A DNA stretch of 64,000 bases from Ohtaekwangia sp036503775 (GCA_036503775.1 DASXWH010000188.1:1-64000); one strand, 5' to 3'; counted from the first letter of the stretch, positions 7,402-16,329 are shown. The notes: generated by a model not told the origin, from the sequence alone. A program made the numbers and translations.

Positions 7402-9366
7402 TTAAGGGATTTTTTGTTTGTATACGGTTTTGTTGCCGCTGTTATCCGTCACCACCAATTCAAGATCACCTTTCAACGGTATGGATTTATCTTTTCGTTC
7501 TGACCAGATGGTTGCAATCTTGCTGTCATACAGCATCAGAAGCCATTGGCCATTCAGGGTTGCTTCATACTTCGCAATACCAGAAAGATTATCCTTTATT
7601 TTGAAACGTGCGGCCTGATTACTCACATAAATAGGCTTGATCGTTGGTGGAATGCTGTCTTTCAGTATAATGAAATCACCCAGTTCACGTGTGCTGAAAT
7701 TAATTCTTCCGTGCAGCCATTCGCCTCCAATGAACGAGAATGACCGGCCATTCATACGATAAACAGCGTACTTGCTTTCGGCCGGATAGGGCCGCGCTGT
7801 TTTTAAGGAGACACCAATACTCTTATTCAGGGGCACGGTACGATCACCAATGGTGAAGACTTCATTATTATATGCGTTGACCGTACGATTGGTGTTAAGA
7901 TATAACGTATCGTAAATAGCATTCAACGGGAACTGCACATCCATATAGTCACTGTAGTATTTGTATTCTGTTCCGGAAGGAATGCTTACTTTGATATTCG
8001 GTTTGATAACATTTGTTCCTACGGAAATAGAATCCGGTATGGACTTACGCAGATCAAGAAGGTAAACTCTGCGGTTGTTATTATAATAGGCTGGTTCGAT
8101 CTCGGTGACATTTCCACGAACATACACACTGGCTTTTGTATTTTCTTTGGTAGGTCTGGCGATGATCTTCAGGGTGTTCTCGGTCAGATCTGATATTACC
8201 TGTGCTGAAGCGGGCATAGCTTCAAGCGATGGAACTTCTTTTACTATGGGATTAGGCTGAAGCTTGAATGACACTGAGCTTGAATTGCCATAGCTGTCTT
8301 TCATGCGGATCTGAATATCAGTCAGCTTATTGGGATTTACCCTAATCTTTCCAGTGGTAGGAGAGCCACCATAAAATTTGAGATCATTTCCATCATCGAT
8401 GTACAGCTTGTAAAACCGTGTGCCTTTGTTGCGCATGGTTTTAAAGTCCATCAGGGTGTAGATGGTGCGGGTTTCAGCCAGATCAAGTTTTTCGATAGAC
8501 TGACGAAATACCATAGCACTATCAACCCACAGTTCGAGGTAATTTACGCCACCATAGAAAGGACTTTTATAAGCCAGTTTATCCTTGGCGAGGATTTCAA
8601 TTCCGATTGATCCGCTGGCCAGAATAGGGCTTGCGATGACAAAGTTATTGTTACCTACGCGGTTGCCATAGAACTCGTAACGGCCAAACTGATCGTTGAT
8701 CCGTGAGTTTACATCAAGCGTTCGCAGTGCTATTTTCTCAGCCGCTGGGGGCAGGTTGTCAACGATCTCCGGAAAGTCAGCAACCTTTAATGGATCGAGC
8801 GCAAAATTGTTGGCATCACGAATATCAAAATGCAGGTGAGGTCCGGTTGATCCTCCGGAGTTTCCGGAATAGGCAATGACCTGTCCTTGTTTTACCATGA
8901 ATTGGTTCTCTCCGAAGAACAGGTCTATCTCATTTATATGTCTGCGATACTGTTCACCGAGAACATAATCAGCCAGTTCACCGGTAAATTTATCCAAATG
9001 GCCATATAGCGTTGTATTGCCATCCGGATGAGTGATATAAATTACATTTCCGTATCCGGAATTGCTTATAGTAGCTCGTGTGACATAACCGCTTTTTGAA
9101 GCCAGCACCGGAAATCCGATCATGTTATTGGTGCGGATGTCGATGCCGGAATGAAAATGTGTAGTGCGAAGTTCACCCATCGTCCCTGCCAGAGACCCTG
9201 GCTGACCTGGATTGACTGGATAAAGGTATTCTTCTCCGTTCGGTTTTTCCTTTTTTGAAAATTGAACTTCAGGTTCACTGAACTGAGCGTTCGATATAAA
9301 AGGAATAAGAACGAATCCAAGAATCGTTCGGATGCTACTTAACTTCAAACTCCAATAGTTTCTCAT
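7402..9366 (-). CDS. M23 family metallopeptidase (LytM-like)
   Basis: 654 residues from the ATG at 9366, which gives a signal peptide ending FISNAQ; the upstream start at 9414 would put this behind 16 extra residues. The LytM domain lies early, about residues 50-200, with both zinc motifs: HFHSGIDIRTNN (HxxxD) and GPHLHFDIRD (HxH). Family members cut peptidoglycan cross-bridges, so a periplasmic role in wall remodelling is likely. The remaining 450 residues look like beta-sandwich domains. The gene overlaps the FAH gene by 32 bases and is followed by the peroxiredoxin after two bases. Confidence 0.88.
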   Translation of the reverse strand: MRNYWSLKLSSIRTILGFVLIPFISNAQFSEPEVQFSKKEKPNGEEYLYPVNPGQPGSLAGTMGELRTTHFHSGIDIRTNNMIGFPVLASKSGYVTRATISNSGYGNVIYITHPDGNTTLYGHLDKFTGELADYVLGEQYRRHINEIDLFFGENQFMVKQGQVIAYSGNSGGSTGPHLHFDIRDANNFALDPLKVADFPEIVDNLPPAAEKIALRTLDVNSRINDQFGRYEFYGNRVGNNNFVIASPILASGSIGIEILAKDKLAYKSPFYGGVNYLELWVDSAMVFRQSIEKLDLAETRTIYTLMDFKTMRNKGTRFYKLYIDDGNDLKFYGGSPTTGKIRVNPNKLTDIQIRMKDSYGNSSSVSFKLQPNPIVKEVPSLEAMPASAQVISDLTENTLKIIARPTKENTKASVYVRGNVTEIEPAYYNNNRRVYLLDLRKSIPDSISVGTNVIKPNIKVSIPSGTEYKYYSDYMDVQFPLNAIYDTLYLNTNRTVNAYNNEVFTIGDRTVPLNKSIGVSLKTARPYPAESKYAVYRMNGRSFSFIGGEWLHGRINFSTRELGDFIILKDSIPPTIKPIYVSNQAARFKIKDNLSGIAKYEATLNGQWLLMLYDSKIATIWSERKDKSIPLKGDLELVVTDNSGNKTVYKQKIP

Positions 9367-9949
9367 CTTCAATACTTGCGGATAGCACATCTCCCACCTT
9401 AACCGGGCCAACACCTTTGGGGGTGCCCGTAAAAATTAAATCGCCTGTTCGCAGTGTAAAAAATCTAGACAGGTACGAAGTTATATAATCAAAATCAAAA
9501 AGCATAAGGCTTGTGTTCCCTTGTTGCTTTAATTCCCCATTTACCTTCAGACTGAAGTTTATATTCTTCAGGTCACTGAAAACGTTTACGGCAATAAATT
9601 TATCCGAGAGCGGAGCAGAGCCATTGAATCCCTTGGCAATATCCCAGGGTAAACCTTTCTCTTTGGCCTTCTGCTGTAGATCACGTGCTGTAAAATCAAT
9701 GCCAACCCCAATGGCGTCATAATACTTACTCGCAAATTTCGGCTGAATGTTTTTTCCTTCTTTGCAGATTCGCAGCACCAGTTCAACCTCGTAGTGTATG
9801 TCGGTGGAGAAATCCGGATAGTAAAACGGACCGTTATTCCGGATTAAGGCCGTATCCGGTTTGGTGAAAATAACGGGTTCCTCCGGTCGTTCATTGTTCA
9901 GTTCTTTAATGTGTTCTGCGTAATTTCTTCCGATGGCGAATATTCTCAT
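9335..9949 (-). CDS. Fumarylacetoacetate hydrolase (FAH) family protein
   Basis: 204 residues, the short FAH/FAHD1 form. Typical elements are FAIGRNYAEHIKEL at the start, the metal-binding HYEVELVLRI, GVGIDFTARDLQ, and GDLIFTGTPKGVGPV near the C-terminus. Short members act as acylpyruvate hydrolases or oxaloacetate decarboxylases with a divalent metal; the substrate cannot be told from sequence. It is the first gene of the three-gene minus-strand unit with the M23 peptidase and peroxiredoxin, with no obvious metabolic link. Confidence 0.88.
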   Translation of the reverse strand: MRIFAIGRNYAEHIKELNNERPEEPVIFTKPDTALIRNNGPFYYPDFSTDIHYEVELVLRICKEGKNIQPKFASKYYDAIGVGIDFTARDLQQKAKEKGLPWDIAKGFNGSAPLSDKFIAVNVFSDLKNINFSLKVNGELKQQGNTSLMLFDFDYITSYLSRFFTLRTGDLIFTGTPKGVGPVKVGDVLSASIEDEKLLEFEVK

Positions 9950-10044
9950 GGTTGTGCAAATAGTTTATTTCTATGGCCTGATTTTTTAACACATTACAGA
10001 TATGTCAAAGACCAAATTTATGAAACAAACTTCGTTCGGATTTG

Positions 10045-10052
10045 TATTTTTG
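10045..10052 (+). promoter_or_regulatory. Candidate -7 box for the M48 protease gene
   Basis: TATTTTTG matches TAnnTTTG and ends 18 bases before the ATG at 10071. Because transcription would begin near 10058, it argues against the longer reading frame that starts at 10002. Confidence 0.5.
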
Positions 10053-10070
10053 TTATCAAAACTAACATCT

Positions 10071-10871
10071 ATGCGCAATAAGCTTCTCATGTTTCTAATG
10101 GTAACGCTGACCATTTATGCCTGTACGTCAGTTGCCGTTACCGGACGAAAGCAATTAAGTCTGGTATCGAATGCTGAGATCATTCCAGTGGCCAATCAAC
10201 AATATGAAGAGGTAATACGGAAAGGACCATTATCAACGGATCAGACCCAGGTTCAGATGGTAAAGCGGGTTGGTGTGAAGATTCAGAAAGCCGTGGAAGA
10301 GTACATGGCCTCCAAGAATTTGTCATCGGAGCTATCGGGTTTTAAGTGGGAGTTTAATCTTATTGATGATCCGAAAACCGTTAATGCCTGGTGCATGCCG
10401 GGAGGTAAGGTGGCTTTCTATACCGGTATTATGCCGATCTGTAAAGATGAAACCGGGGTGGCCGTGGTTATGGGACATGAAGTGGCACACGCTATTGCTA
10501 ACCATGGAAGAGAAAGGATGAGTCAGCAAATGCTGGCACAATACGGATTGGGTACGCTGAGTGCAGTGATGGGGCAAAACCCAACAGCGGGTAAGGATCT
10601 TCTGATGCAGGCTGTTGGTGCCGGTACGAGTATCGGTATGTTGTCGTTTAGCCGTGAGCATGAGTCAGAAGCCGACCATATCGGACTTATCTTTATGGCC
10701 ATGGCCGGATATGACCCCAATGCAGCTCCTGCTTTCTGGGAACGGATGACAAAGATGAGTGGTGGTCAGGCTCCCCCTGAATTTCTTTCGACACACCCTT
10801 CACATGAAACACGTGTGAAGGACCTGAAAGGGTGGGTACCTGAGGCGATGAAATATTATAAACAGAATTAA
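10071..10871 (+). CDS. M48 family metalloprotease, lipoprotein
   Basis: 266 residues from the ATG at 10071. The start MRNKLLMFLMVTLTIYAC is a lipoprotein signal with Cys18. The zinc site is HEVAH (136-140), followed by the third ligand in SREHESEADHIG. It matches the LoiP/BepA-like peptidases that act in periplasmic protein quality control. The start is set by the lipobox and by a TATTTTTG box at 10045 that would lie inside the longer frame. The stop codon overlaps the next ATG by one base (TAATG), so the DUF1684 protein is translationally coupled. Confidence 0.9.
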   Translation: MRNKLLMFLMVTLTIYACTSVAVTGRKQLSLVSNAEIIPVANQQYEEVIRKGPLSTDQTQVQMVKRVGVKIQKAVEEYMASKNLSSELSGFKWEFNLIDDPKTVNAWCMPGGKVAFYTGIMPICKDETGVAVVMGHEVAHAIANHGRERMSQQMLAQYGLGTLSAVMGQNPTAGKDLLMQAVGAGTSIGMLSFSREHESEADHIGLIFMAMAGYDPNAAPAFWERMTKMSGGQAPPEFLSTHPSHETRVKDLKGWVPEAMKYYKQN

Positions 10872-11506
10872 TGATCAGAGCAGAAGAAGGTTTACGGAAG
10901 CTGGTATTGCTGGGTGTAATATCAGCTTTTTCTTTTGGCGTGGTTGCGCAGGGTGACGAAGTAGCGCGGAAAGAAATCATGGATCACCGTAACAAACAGG
11001 AAGAAGAATTCAGGGATAAAACCAAATCACCTTTAGACAAGAAAGACCTTAAGAAGTTCAAGGGACTGAAGTACTATCCTATTGATCTGGCATTCCGTGT
11101 AAAGGGTCGGTTTGTCAGGAATGAAACGCCTGTTCTTTTCAAAATGAAAACCTCTACTACAAGGCTTCCCGATTACCTGAAATATGGGGAAGTTTATTTT
11201 ATGCTGGACAGTGTACAGTATAAGCTCGAAGTATATCAGAGTCCGGATGTATCCAGAATGCCCGGGTATAAGGATTATCTGTTCATACCCTTTACGGATC
11301 AAACCAATGGCCACGAAACGTATGACGTGGGACGTTACATAGATTTTATGATACCAACGTCAGAAGACGTAATACTGGATTTTAATCAATGCTATAATCC
11401 ATATTGTAGTTATCGTGCCGGGTACTCGTGCCCGATTCCGCCTGAAGTAAATAATCTTCCAATCGAGATTAAAGCAGGGGAGAAAAAGTTTAAGGAAAAC
11501 CATTGA
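10871..11506 (+). CDS. DUF1684 domain-containing protein, exported
   Basis: 211 residues with an N-terminal hydrophobic signal (about residues 10-27, ending VVAQG). The body has DUF1684 hallmarks, notably FNQCYNPYCSYRAGYSCPIP near residues 176-195 followed by PPEVNNLPIEIKAGEK. The function of the family is not established. It is read directly after the M48 protease with a one-base stop/start overlap, so the two products may work together in the periplasm; that is an inference from coupling only. Confidence 0.85.
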   Translation: MIRAEEGLRKLVLLGVISAFSFGVVAQGDEVARKEIMDHRNKQEEEFRDKTKSPLDKKDLKKFKGLKYYPIDLAFRVKGRFVRNETPVLFKMKTSTTRLPDYLKYGEVYFMLDSVQYKLEVYQSPDVSRMPGYKDYLFIPFTDQTNGHETYDVGRYIDFMIPTSEDVILDFNQCYNPYCSYRAGYSCPIPPEVNNLPIEIKAGEKKFKENH

Positions 11507-11514
11507 AAATTCCC

Positions 11515-11548
11515 GATCAGAGTCACCCGGCCTTCCGGTACTCTGATC
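11515..11548 (+). terminator. Strong stem-loop after the DUF1684 gene
   Basis: GATCAGAGT (11515-11523) pairs perfectly with ACTCTGATC (11540-11548), and the inner ACCCGG/CCGGT bases can extend the stem. There is no T-run after it, so it may be an RNA 3' end stabiliser or a factor-dependent terminator, not a classic intrinsic one. Confidence 0.55.
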
Positions 11549-11594
11549 TCTAATGTCACATGGGTACTTTCTTCTCTCTGTATCTTCACTGCTA

Positions 11595-11615
11595 ATTGTT
11601 CATTGTAAATTGTCG
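11595..11615 (+). repeat. Three-unit 7-bp-period repeat (ATTGTNN)
   Basis: ATTGTTC, ATTGTAA and ATTGTCG follow each other without gaps in the 161-base region between the DUF1684 gene and the next gene. It is short and could be chance, but has the same period as the array at 16215. Confidence 0.35.
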
Positions 11616-11667
11616 CGGCATCATTTTTTTAATGTATTTCGCATTTAGCTAAACAAAAATTCAATCT

Positions 11668-12198
11668 ATGGGCAGGCTGTTACTGATACTACTGGTGATA
11701 ATTCCGTTATGTCAGGCAATAGGACAAAAACTCCTCGTGGAAGACAGCAAAGGCAGACAGAAAAAAATAGCCATCGGAAGGATCGTAACAGTTTCGGCAG
11801 CAACTGACTCATTAAACGCGCAACCATTTCACTATACTGATCCATCAGATACAAGCATGTCCTGGTGCAGCAGAGGATGTTATTCCCTGCACGCCATTGA
11901 CACGATTTCCAATAGCATACAGATTCAGCGAATCGATGGTATAATCCTGGATTACCGCATTGCAGATGTGGGATCAGTGTGGTTTGTAAGATCAAAACAC
12001 CCAAAGCGACTAAAAGCCGCGCGCATCTCATTGGCGGTGATAGGGTCGGTATGGTTAGGCCAGGCTATTGCCACAAGCCTTTCAGAGGACACCAAGCCGG
12101 GATACTATGCATTGGGTGCAGTATTGCTGGGCTATAGCCTGCTTGATAAAAGAAACGAACCGAAAAAGTATAAACTGCTCGGAGTAGTCGACAATTGA
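11668..12198 (+). CDS. Hypothetical exported/membrane protein
   Basis: 176 residues that I cannot assign to a family. It begins with a signal-like helix (MGRLLLILLVIIPLCQAIGQ). A middle part (about residues 25-110) contains IRDGIILDYR-like beta strands and two cysteines (CSRGCY). Two short hydrophobic segments follow at about residues 113-136 and 140-157, then a basic tail. This looks like the small envelope proteins of Bacteroidota with a periplasmic domain followed by a membrane hairpin. It converges with the exonuclease gene 28 bases away. Confidence 0.6.
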   Translation: MGRLLLILLVIIPLCQAIGQKLLVEDSKGRQKKIAIGRIVTVSAATDSLNAQPFHYTDPSDTSMSWCSRGCYSLHAIDTISNSIQIQRIDGIILDYRIADVGSVWFVRSKHPKRLKAARISLAVIGSVWLGQAIATSLSEDTKPGYYALGAVLLGYSLLDKRNEPKKYKLLGVVDN

Positions 12199-12223
12199 AT
12201 AATTATCAATCCTCTGATTGTCG
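12189..12223. repeat. Inverted repeat between convergent genes
   Basis: CGACAAT (12189-12195) and ATTGTCG (12217-12223) form a perfect 7-bp inverted repeat with a 21-base loop, spanning the end of the unknown membrane protein gene and the gap before the exonuclease stop. It could serve as a bidirectional terminator, but lacks a T-run. Confidence 0.35.
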
Positions 12224-12226
12224 AAA

Positions 12227-13030
12227 TTAACGCTTAAAACTTCTGAGCTTTATTTCGGTTAGCTTTCGTTTTGTGTCCAGGGGAAAATCACCATTCATCA
12301 TCCAGTCGTAGTAGGAGGGTTCTTCTTTAAATACGGTGGTGACGAGTTTGTTTTTATGTTTTCCGAAATTGAATACTTCTTCACCTTTGTTATTCATGAT
12401 CATCCTGCCAGCCAGGTCAACCAATTCCGAAGATGTCAATTTGCTTAACGTATCAACATCGTTTTGGATTTCACCGATCTTCCGGTTCAGACCATCGGTT
12501 ACATCTTGGCCCTGGTAACGTTCAACCTGAGCGAGCAGTACTTCCATGGTCGCTTCTGTATCAGCTTCCGCAGTATGTGAATTTTCCAGATCCTTGTTTA
12601 CATAAAAACGATATGCAGCAGACAGCGTACGTTTTTCCATCAGATGAAAGATCTTTTGCGCATCGATGATCTTCTTCCGGCTGTAATCAAACTCCACATC
12701 AGCCCGAAGAAATTCTTCCACTAAAACCGGAATATCAAACTTGATTACATTAAAGCCAGCCAGGTCTGCACCTTCCATAAACCGTGCATAGTCTTTGGCT
12801 ACTTCCTTAAACGAAGGCTTATCTTTTACATCTTCATCCCGGATGCCATGAATAGCCGAAGATTCAGGAGGTATGGGTATGGTGGGATTCAATACATCGC
12901 TTTTTCGTAGGACCTCACCATTAGGCATCATTTTGATCACGGCAATCTCGAGGATGCGATCCTGTGTGATGTTAATACCCGTAGTTTCAAGATCGAAAAA
13001 GCAAAGCGGATTGCGTAGGTTTAATTTCAT
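12227..13030 (-). CDS. DEDDh 3'-5' exonuclease (DnaQ-like)
   Basis: 267 residues. The exonuclease domain spans about residues 8-180, with CFFDLETTGIN (motif I DxE), the FDIPVL region (motif II Asp in LAGFNVIKFD) and HTAEADTEAT (motif III His and Asp). The C-terminal 60 residues (FNFGKHKNKLV and YYDWMMNGDFP) match the small domain seen in ExoX/DUF3820-type exonucleases. It probably acts in DNA repair or as a stand-alone proofreading-like exonuclease. It follows mpl in the same direction after 15 bases. Confidence 0.88.
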   Translation of the reverse strand: MKLNLRNPLCFFDLETTGINITQDRILEIAVIKMMPNGEVLRKSDVLNPTIPIPPESSAIHGIRDEDVKDKPSFKEVAKDYARFMEGADLAGFNVIKFDIPVLVEEFLRADVEFDYSRKKIIDAQKIFHLMEKRTLSAAYRFYVNKDLENSHTAEADTEATMEVLLAQVERYQGQDVTDGLNRKIGEIQNDVDTLSKLTSSELVDLAGRMIMNNKGEEVFNFGKHKNKLVTTVFKEEPSYYDWMMNGDFPLDTKRKLTEIKLRSFKR

Positions 13031-13045
13031 TACAAAGGAGATGGT

Positions 13046-14419
13046 TCAGGATAGGATTTTTTCAGCCAGCAAAGGAATGTTGATGCCACCAAAAGTTCCG
13101 GAGCTCATCATCAACAGGTTTTTGTTTTTCCAGGTTTGCTGTGTCAGAAATGCTTCCAGTTTAGCAGGATCATCAAATACTTTCACCGAAGAATTATTAA
13201 AGGCTGATTTTATATCAGACTCTGTGAGAGGTTCAAGATTTTTAGCCTTTAACTTATCAGGGTTGTAGTATACAACAGGCACCTGCGCAACCTTAAGACT
13301 GTCTTTATACTGGGGCAGAAATTTTTTATTCAGACTGCTGAACGTATACAGTTCAAGGCAGGCTACCAATTCCCGTGACGGGTAAATTTCCTTTAATGCC
13401 TTCACCGTTGCCTTTACTTTAGAGGGTGCATGAGCAAAGTCCTTGTATACGACCGATGTACTATTGGCGCTAACTTTTTCCAGACGGCCTGCAGCACCTT
13501 CAAAAGAAGGGATGGCCTGAAAGAATTGCTCGGCAGAAATGCCGATTTTCTTCAGAAGTTCTTTGGCAGCAGCTATGTTCTGAAAGTTATGACTTCCGAA
13601 AACCTTAATCGGGTAGCGTTCCTTACCATTCGTCAGGAAGAACTGTCCGTTGTTATCGGAAGTATGCGGATGGCTTTTATAGGAAATCTCCAGAACATCA
13701 GAGCGCTCTTTCTTTCCGATCATCAAGGCCATCGGATCCTGTTCGCAATAGAAGAGTAGCCCGCCTTTAGGTGTATGGTCGGCAAACAGGTCGAACTGCT
13801 TAACGTATTCTTCTTCAGTCGGAAATACATTCGCGTGATCCCAGGATATACCACTGATCACACCTACATGATGCTGATAACGAATGAATTTGGGTGTCGG
13901 ATCAAGAGGAGAGCTTAAGTATTCATCACCTTCTATGATAATGATGGGAGCATCGGATAATTTCACTGTGTTCTCAACACCCGGGACACGGGCTCCGATT
14001 ACATAATCAAATTTCCGATTAAAGTAATTGAGAACGTGAATAATGATGGCTGTAATGGTGGTCTTTCCATGACTGCCGGCAATCACAATGCGCTGCTTGT
14101 CTTTCGAATGCTCGTAGATAAATTCCGGGAACGAAAGAATCTTCAGCCCGAGTTGCTGTGCTTTGACAAGTTCAGGATTGGACGTATGCGCGTGCATACC
14201 CAACACTACGATATCTGTTTTTTCGGTGATCCTTTCCGGAAACCAGCCTTCTTTCTCAGGTAGTAATCCGTGTTTGCTTAAAGTCGAACGTGAAGGGTCA
14301 AATATCTCATCATCAGAACCCGTAACCTCATGACCTGCTTGCTTTAACGCTATTGCCAGGTTGTGCATAACACTTCCGCCTATGGCAATAAAATGTAACT
14401 TCTGTTTTTTGAGTTGCAT
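13046..14419 (-). CDS. mpl: UDP-MurNAc tripeptide ligase, Mpl-like Mur ligase
   Basis: 457 residues from the ATG at 14419; a TTG at 14431 only adds four residues. Mur ligase domains are in order: an N-terminal Rossmann domain (IAIGGSVMHNLAIALKQ), the ATP loop GSHGKTTITAII, IEGDEYLSSPLD with the central Glu-Asp, and a C-terminal DFAHAPSKVKATVKAL. These are the features of Mpl, which joins recycled murein tripeptide to UDP-MurNAc. The motif SSPLDPTPKF is typical of Mpl, not MurC. The protein acts in the cytoplasm in wall recycling. Confidence 0.9.
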   Translation of the reverse strand: MQLKKQKLHFIAIGGSVMHNLAIALKQAGHEVTGSDDEIFDPSRSTLSKHGLLPEKEGWFPERITEKTDIVVLGMHAHTSNPELVKAQQLGLKILSFPEFIYEHSKDKQRIVIAGSHGKTTITAIIIHVLNYFNRKFDYVIGARVPGVENTVKLSDAPIIIIEGDEYLSSPLDPTPKFIRYQHHVGVISGISWDHANVFPTEEEYVKQFDLFADHTPKGGLLFYCEQDPMALMIGKKERSDVLEISYKSHPHTSDNNGQFFLTNGKERYPIKVFGSHNFQNIAAAKELLKKIGISAEQFFQAIPSFEGAAGRLEKVSANSTSVVYKDFAHAPSKVKATVKALKEIYPSRELVACLELYTFSSLNKKFLPQYKDSLKVAQVPVVYYNPDKLKAKNLEPLTESDIKSAFNNSSVKVFDDPAKLEAFLTQQTWKNKNLLMMSSGTFGGINIPLLAEKILS

Positions 14420-14632
14420 TACGAGAATCAATTCCGGTTTTAAAATAAAGGAAAATGTTTGTGGTGAACAAGTTAGAAATAATAGTTCATGAAATACGTT
14501 TAGGTTTCAGGCGGCTGGTTACAGTTCTCTGAGCGTACAATACGAAAAAGAATTTGATAGTTGTAAACATTTTTTTTGTTGATATTTTGTTGTCAAGTTG
14601 TGGAGTGCACAATTACAATAACGAACCTAATC

Positions 14633-14674
14633 GTTGTACGTTTGTCGCCCTACGAAAAGTAAAACACGTACAAC
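14633..14674 (+). promoter_or_regulatory. Inverted repeat in the dnaB leader
   Basis: GTTGTACGT (14633-14641) and ACGTACAAC (14666-14674) form a perfect 9-bp inverted repeat with a 24-base spacer, ending nine bases before the dnaB ATG. A related half-site, GCGTACAATACG, lies at about 14534-14545. It could be a protein-binding operator or an RNA stem that masks the start. The surrounding 264-base region (14420-14683) between mpl and dnaB has no gene. Confidence 0.5.
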
Positions 14675-14683
14675 AACCACTGT

Positions 14684-16210
14684 ATGGAGCAAGGAAGATC
14701 AATGCCTCTGAGGTTAAGCAACAAAGCCAGTAAACTTATTCCGAGAGATATCTCGGAAAGTCTCGGGAAGTTGCCACCTCAGGCGCTTGATCTAGAAGAA
14801 GCCGTGCTGGGCGCGCTCATGCTTGAACGCAATGCGCTCAATGCTGTTGTTGAGTTTCTCAAACCTGAACATTTTTATGTAGAAGCCCACCGGGAAATTT
14901 ATCAGGCAATCATCGAGCTGTTCAAGTCTTCCGAACCGGTTGATATGCGCACAGTGGTAAACCAGTTGCGTAAGGACGGTAAGGTCGATCTGATTGGTGG
15001 CGCCTACTACATTGCCGAGCTTACGGCCAAGGTGAGTTCTGCTGCTAACATTGAATATCACGCCCGGGTTATTATTGAGATGGCAATCAAGCGCGAGCTG
15101 ATACAGATCGCATCGCAGATCCATCACAACGCATACGAAGACACAACGGACGTATTCGAACTGCTCGATAAAACGGAACAATCCATTTTCGAAATATCCG
15201 ATTCAAACCTGCGCAAGAACTACGATAACATGCGCAACCTCATGGCACGTGCTATACAGGAACTCCAGGTATTGAAAGAACATAAGGATGGTCTCACGGG
15301 AGTGCCAAGCGGATTTACAGAACTTGACCGTATGACTTCCGGATGGCAGAAATCAGATCTCGTGATCATCGCTGCACGCCCGGGTATGGGTAAGACTGCT
15401 TTCGTGGTTTCTGCACTGCGAAATGCGGCAGTGGATTTCAAAATACCGGTTGCTATTTTCTCATTGGAGATGGCTTCTGTCCAGCTGGTGAATCGTATGA
15501 TCTCTGCCGAAGCAGAACTCGAAGGCGAAAAGATCAAGAAGGGTAACCTGGCAGACCACGAATGGAAACAGCTCGTTCATAAAACATCAAAGCTTACTAC
15601 AGCTCCCATATTCATTGACGACACCCCGGCACTTTCAATTCTGGAATTGCGTGCCAAATGCCGCAGGTTAAAAGCCGAGCATGGTGTTCAGTTGATCGTG
15701 ATCGACTACCTCCAGCTCATGAAAGGTGATCAGGGAGGTAATCGCGAACAGGAAATTGCATCGATCTCCCGCGCGCTCAAGGGTATAGCCAAAGAACTTA
15801 GTGTGCCGGTACTCGCCCTGTCACAGTTGAGTCGTGGTGTTGAAACCCGCGGTGGTGATAAACGCCCTCAGCTTTCTGACTTGCGTGAATCGGGTTCTAT
15901 CGAACAGGATGCTGATATTGTTATGTTCCTGTACCGTCCTGAGTACTATAAAATTACGGTTGACGAAGATGGTATGCCAACACAGGGAACGGGTGAAGTG
16001 ATCATTGCCAAGCACCGTAATGGTTCCACGGGTAACGTTAAACTTAAATTCATTGGTAAGTTTACCAAGTTTGCTGACCTCGACTCGCCTTCAGGTTACG
16101 ATAATCCATTCTCCGGTATGATCACACGTGAAAGCCGGTTGAATACATTCAACAGTGGTGATGATGCACCTCCATTGCCACCCCGCGATGATGACGAAAC
16201 GCCATTCTAA
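14684..16210 (+). CDS. dnaB: Replicative DNA helicase DnaB
   Basis: 508 residues. The N-terminal helical domain (about 35-135, starting PPQALDLEEAVLGALMLE) is followed by a linker and the RecA-like C-terminal domain with Walker A ARPGMGKTA (231-239), Walker B LIVIDYLQLM, and the arginine-finger region DLRESGSIEQDADIVMFLYR. It unwinds DNA at the fork as a hexamer. No intein or frameshift is present. The tail after about residue 460 is acidic and proline-rich (ending RDDDETPF). A 9-bp inverted repeat lies just upstream and a 7-bp tandem repeat just after the stop. Confidence 0.97.
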   Translation: MEQGRSMPLRLSNKASKLIPRDISESLGKLPPQALDLEEAVLGALMLERNALNAVVEFLKPEHFYVEAHREIYQAIIELFKSSEPVDMRTVVNQLRKDGKVDLIGGAYYIAELTAKVSSAANIEYHARVIIEMAIKRELIQIASQIHHNAYEDTTDVFELLDKTEQSIFEISDSNLRKNYDNMRNLMARAIQELQVLKEHKDGLTGVPSGFTELDRMTSGWQKSDLVIIAARPGMGKTAFVVSALRNAAVDFKIPVAIFSLEMASVQLVNRMISAEAELEGEKIKKGNLADHEWKQLVHKTSKLTTAPIFIDDTPALSILELRAKCRRLKAEHGVQLIVIDYLQLMKGDQGGNREQEIASISRALKGIAKELSVPVLALSQLSRGVETRGGDKRPQLSDLRESGSIEQDADIVMFLYRPEYYKITVDEDGMPTQGTGEVIIAKHRNGSTGNVKLKFIGKFTKFADLDSPSGYDNPFSGMITRESRLNTFNSGDDAPPLPPRDDDETPF

Positions 16211-16214
16211 ATTC

Positions 16215-16263
16215 CAGAACATGAAACCTGGAACATGGAATCTGGAATCTCGAACCTTAAATC
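16215..16263 (+). repeat. Tandem 7-bp repeat, seven degenerate units
   Basis: Directly after the dnaB stop the sequence divides into seven heptamers: CAGAACA, TGAAACC, TGGAACA, TGGAATC, TGGAATC, TCGAACC, TTAAATC. The consensus is TGGAAYM. It lies wholly in the dnaB to SprB-lipoprotein gap. Heptameric intergenic repeats are known in other bacterial groups such as cyanobacteria; the role is unknown. Confidence 0.7.
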
Positions 16264-16329
16264 GTTCGTTCACCGGATAATTTTCTGATCAACAGGTTCT
16301 TCTACCTATCTTTCGATAATTTTTAGAAG

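Noticed and set aside
10002..10070. Longer start for the M48 protease
   Set aside because: The extra 23 residues precede the lipoprotein signal, and a TATTTTTG promoter box at 10045 lies within this segment.
11553..11648. 31-codon open frame after the DUF1684 gene
   Set aside because: It includes the heptamer run, has no protein-like composition and no promoter or start context.
12433..12669. Plus-strand open frames within the exonuclease and mpl genes (also 12873-13268, 13430-13759)
   Set aside because: They are antisense shadows of well-conserved genes and lack any protein-like pattern.
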